From positions 62,001 to 126,000 of the forward strand of contig NZ_JAPCWE010000008.1 in assembly GCF_025943985.1 (NCBI RefSeq): a DNA stretch of 64,000 nt. Reading direction: 5' to 3'. Positions 62,314 through 64,000 of the stretch are shown here, one piece after another. Under the pieces are notes generated by a model, which had not been told where the DNA came from, did not search any database, and worked only from the letters and a program-made list of their open reading frames with translations. The DNA comes from Anaerorudis cellulosivorans (lineage in GTDB: Bacteria > Bacteroidota > Bacteroidia > Bacteroidales > Dysgonomonadaceae). The position numbers and the translations under genes are program-made. Each line of letters starts with the position of its first letter. The first letter of the stretch is position 1.

Positions 62314-62544
62314 TTATTTTTTACTTTTTACGATCCCGAATAAATCTTCGATAGTATTGGCAGAACGGATATCGTCTCCTTTTAATGCCACCCCATATTG
62401 TTCATCCACCATTGCAATAATCGACAATGCCAGTAAAGAGCTCCATTCGTCGAGGTTTTTAAAAACCGTATCTTTTGTAAATACAGAAGAATCGGTTTCT
62501 TCAAATTGATTGGCAAAATTTGTAATGAATTCTTGTAGTTCCAT
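62314..62544 (-). CDS. Acyl carrier protein
   Basis: A 76-residue ACP. The phosphopantetheine Ser is probably S36 in DEWSSLLALSII, in the position of the DSL motif (Asp replaced by Ser). The last helix EDLFGIVKSK is typical. It would carry the growing acyl chain for the two KAS III enzymes and the SDR in this cassette. It lies 22 bases after legC and 5 bases before the frameshifted KAS III. Confidence 0.88.
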   Translation of the reverse strand: MELQEFITNFANQFEETDSSVFTKDTVFKNLDEWSSLLALSIIAMVDEQYGVALKGDDIRSANTIEDLFGIVKSKK

Positions 62545-62566
62545 ATTCTTATATTTTATAAATATA

Positions 62567-63712
62567 TTATTTATTTCTTACACTGCTCGGAATATTTATC
62601 ACTCTATCGGCAAACCATTGAGTATTGGCTAAGCCGTCATTTTCACAATCTTTGAACATGGGGAGGCGGTTCATCAATTCCCATATCGGACGCGTCATGA
62701 CACCGTTATCGTTGCTGTATTGTAGAAATTCCTGTTGACTCTCTTTATCCTTCATGATAATTGCATTTAGCCAATAGTTGGATCGACAATTTTCGGGTTC
62801 GGTGAAAAAAGTTATGTCGGGATAACTTTCGAAAAAGGTTTTATATTTTTCTGCTGTTTTCCGTTTGTTGGTTATAAAATCATCCAATTGCTCCATTTGA
62901 GCACAACCCAAGGCAGCATTGATATTCGGCATGCGGTAATTATATCCAATATGATCATGCACAAATTCCCAACGATGGGGAACCTTGGCTTGGGTTGTCA
63001 AATGTTTTGCCAGTTTTCCAAGTTTTTCGTCTTGGAAAAGCAACATTCCTCCTCCTCCGGTAGTAATGGTTTTATTGCCGTTAAAGCTGAGAATTCCAAT
63101 TTTCCCGAAAGTACCCGTATGTTGACCTTTATATAAACTGCCTATACTCTCTGCGGCATCTTCCACCATTTCCAAATGGTATTTATTGCAAACTTCTACC
63201 AATTCATCCAAGTGGACGGGGTGACCGAAAGTATGCATCGGAACACATGCTTTAATTCTTCGCTGTGTCTTTTTATTGTAGCACGTCTTATTTTTTATTT
63301 CTGCATTTTCTTTTAACCAAGCCTCAAGAGCAACCGGCGAAAGTCCCATCGTATCTTTATCTACATCGATAAATACAGGAATTGCTCCTATATAACTAAT
63401 AGCATTGCATGTTGCAATGAAAGTAAGGGCTTGGGTTATTATTTCGTCATTCCTTTCCACCCCTACCAACATTAGAGCCAAATGAAGAGCATTGGTACCA
63501 TTCACACATACAACGGCTTTTTTGGTTCCGGTATATTCTTCTATCATTTTTTCAAAACGATCTACGAACTTCCCTACGCTGGAAACGAAAGTGGTATCGA
63601 TGCATTTGTTCAGGTATTTTTTTTCGTTTCCTTTAAATGTCGGTACATGTAAAGGAACGGTTTCCTGTGTGCCATATAAATCATGTATAAAAGCTATAAT
63701 ATTTTCATACAT
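62567..63712 (-). CDS. legC: LegC-type aminotransferase
   Basis: A 381-residue DegT-family aminotransferase of the LegC subgroup: VPLHVPTFKGNEKKYLNKCI with TTFVSSVGKFVDRFE near the N-terminus, NGTNALHLAL, and the PLP Lys in LSFNGNKTITTGGGGML. It aminates C4 of the LegB product. It overlaps legB by 8 bases, so both are co-translated; the ACP gene follows. Confidence 0.92.
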   Translation of the reverse strand: MYENIIAFIHDLYGTQETVPLHVPTFKGNEKKYLNKCIDTTFVSSVGKFVDRFEKMIEEYTGTKKAVVCVNGTNALHLALMLVGVERNDEIITQALTFIATCNAISYIGAIPVFIDVDKDTMGLSPVALEAWLKENAEIKNKTCYNKKTQRRIKACVPMHTFGHPVHLDELVEVCNKYHLEMVEDAAESIGSLYKGQHTGTFGKIGILSFNGNKTITTGGGGMLLFQDEKLGKLAKHLTTQAKVPHRWEFVHDHIGYNYRMPNINAALGCAQMEQLDDFITNKRKTAEKYKTFFESYPDITFFTEPENCRSNYWLNAIIMKDKESQQEFLQYSNDNGVMTRPIWELMNRLPMFKDCENDGLANTQWFADRVINIPSSVRNK

Positions 63713-64000
63713 TGTATATATCGTATTTATATTTTTTCAAATTGTTTTTATCGAGAAACCACTTCACCGTTTCCCGCAAGCCGCCTTCCAATGAGTAGGA
63801 AGGGGTATAACCGGTTAATTGTTTTATTTTGGTGTTGTCGCCCCGTAAACGGAATACTTCGGAGTTTTTGGGACGAAGCCGTTGTTTGTCTTCCACAAAG
63901 GCAATATCGGCGTTCATAATTTTAGCAATCAATTGCAACGTGTTGCGCATGGAAATTTCCTGATTGCCGGCAATATTTATTTCCTGACCGATGGCTTCAT
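63705..64000 (-). CDS. legB: LegB-type nucleotide-sugar 4,6-dehydratase, C-terminal part (continues beyond window)
   Basis: The reading frame is open to the right edge (EAIGQEINIAGNQEISM at the visible start, then RNTLQLIAKIMN). The end LRPKNSEVFRLRGDNTKI, then GYTPSYSLEGGLRETV, is typical of LegB/NAD-dependent dehydratases (family pattern VDKxRxRPxxSEV). It would produce the 4-keto-6-deoxy intermediate used by LegC. Only about 98 residues are inside the window. Confidence 0.87.
   Translation of the reverse strand, partial: EAIGQEINIAGNQEISMRNTLQLIAKIMNADIAFVEDKQRLRPKNSEVFRLRGDNTKIKQLTGYTPSYSLEGGLRETVKWFLDKNNLKKYKYDIYNV

Overview
The window looks like a chromosomal piece of a Bacteroidales bacterium (phylum Bacteroidota), perhaps near Parabacteroides or Dysgonomonadaceae. 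The grounds are the rpoA-rplQ order, a C4 zinc-ribbon coiled-coil protein of the Bacteroidota type, a fimbrillin/BACON lipoprotein, weak Shine-Dalgarno sequences, and repeated matches to the Bacteroidota promoter (TTG, about 19-20 bp, then TAnnTTTG). The genus is a guess.

Layout. (1) 1-3.8 kb, plus strand: end of the ribosomal-protein operon (rpoA, rplQ), a NIF3-family gene and a zinc-ribbon gene, each followed by a good intrinsic terminator. (2) 3.9-9.3 kb, minus strand: an outer-membrane beta-barrel protein co-transcribed with a very long TPR protein, then a Nudix hydrolase. (3) 9.3-13.4 kb: a frameshifted DUF2784 membrane protein, a HigB/HigA-ImmA toxin-antitoxin pair and a fimbrillin-BACON surface lipoprotein with a terminator-like hairpin in its leader. 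(4) 13.4-25.5 kb: a mosaic island of intact, duplicated and broken toxin-antitoxin and abortive-infection genes (MntA/HEPN, AbiEi/AbiEii, XRE/AbiEii, PIN/excisionase-like) joined through short duplicated segments, plus fragments of ATPase genes and of the neighbouring dehydratase gene. (5) 25.5-64 kb, minus strand throughout: one large surface-polysaccharide (capsule or O-antigen) locus that runs off the right edge.

How the polysaccharide locus may work (inference from families). A PglF/WbpM-type dehydratase (frameshifted here), a WcfR/PglE-like aminotransferase, a GNAT acetyltransferase and a PglC-like phosphoglycosyl transferase would make and load the first amino sugar. FnlA/FnlB/FnlC-like enzymes would give UDP-L-FucNAc, added by a WbuB-like transferase. 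RfbF/G/H, a flavin reductase and an RfbJ-like reductase would give a CDP-3,6-dideoxyhexose. LegB, LegC, LegG, LegI, LegF and a PtmE-like nucleotidyltransferase would give CMP-legionaminic acid, and an EEG/HP-motif protein is a candidate transferase for it. Wzx and Wzy would export and polymerise the repeat unit. An AbiL-like RloA/RloB defence pair and a PIN-domain pair are lodged inside the locus.

The most interesting part is 58.8-62.6 kb. Between legC and legI sit an acyl carrier protein, two KAS III-type ketosynthases, a FabG-like reductase and a hexapeptide acyltransferase. This looks like a dedicated small fatty-acid module that could supply a 3-hydroxyacyl group for N-acylation of the legionaminic acid precursor. 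One of the ketosynthase genes is thrown out of frame by a run of ten G, which makes it a phase-variation candidate. Two other single-base homopolymer indels in the window (DUF2784 and wbpM genes) mean that sequencing error has to be kept in mind for all three.
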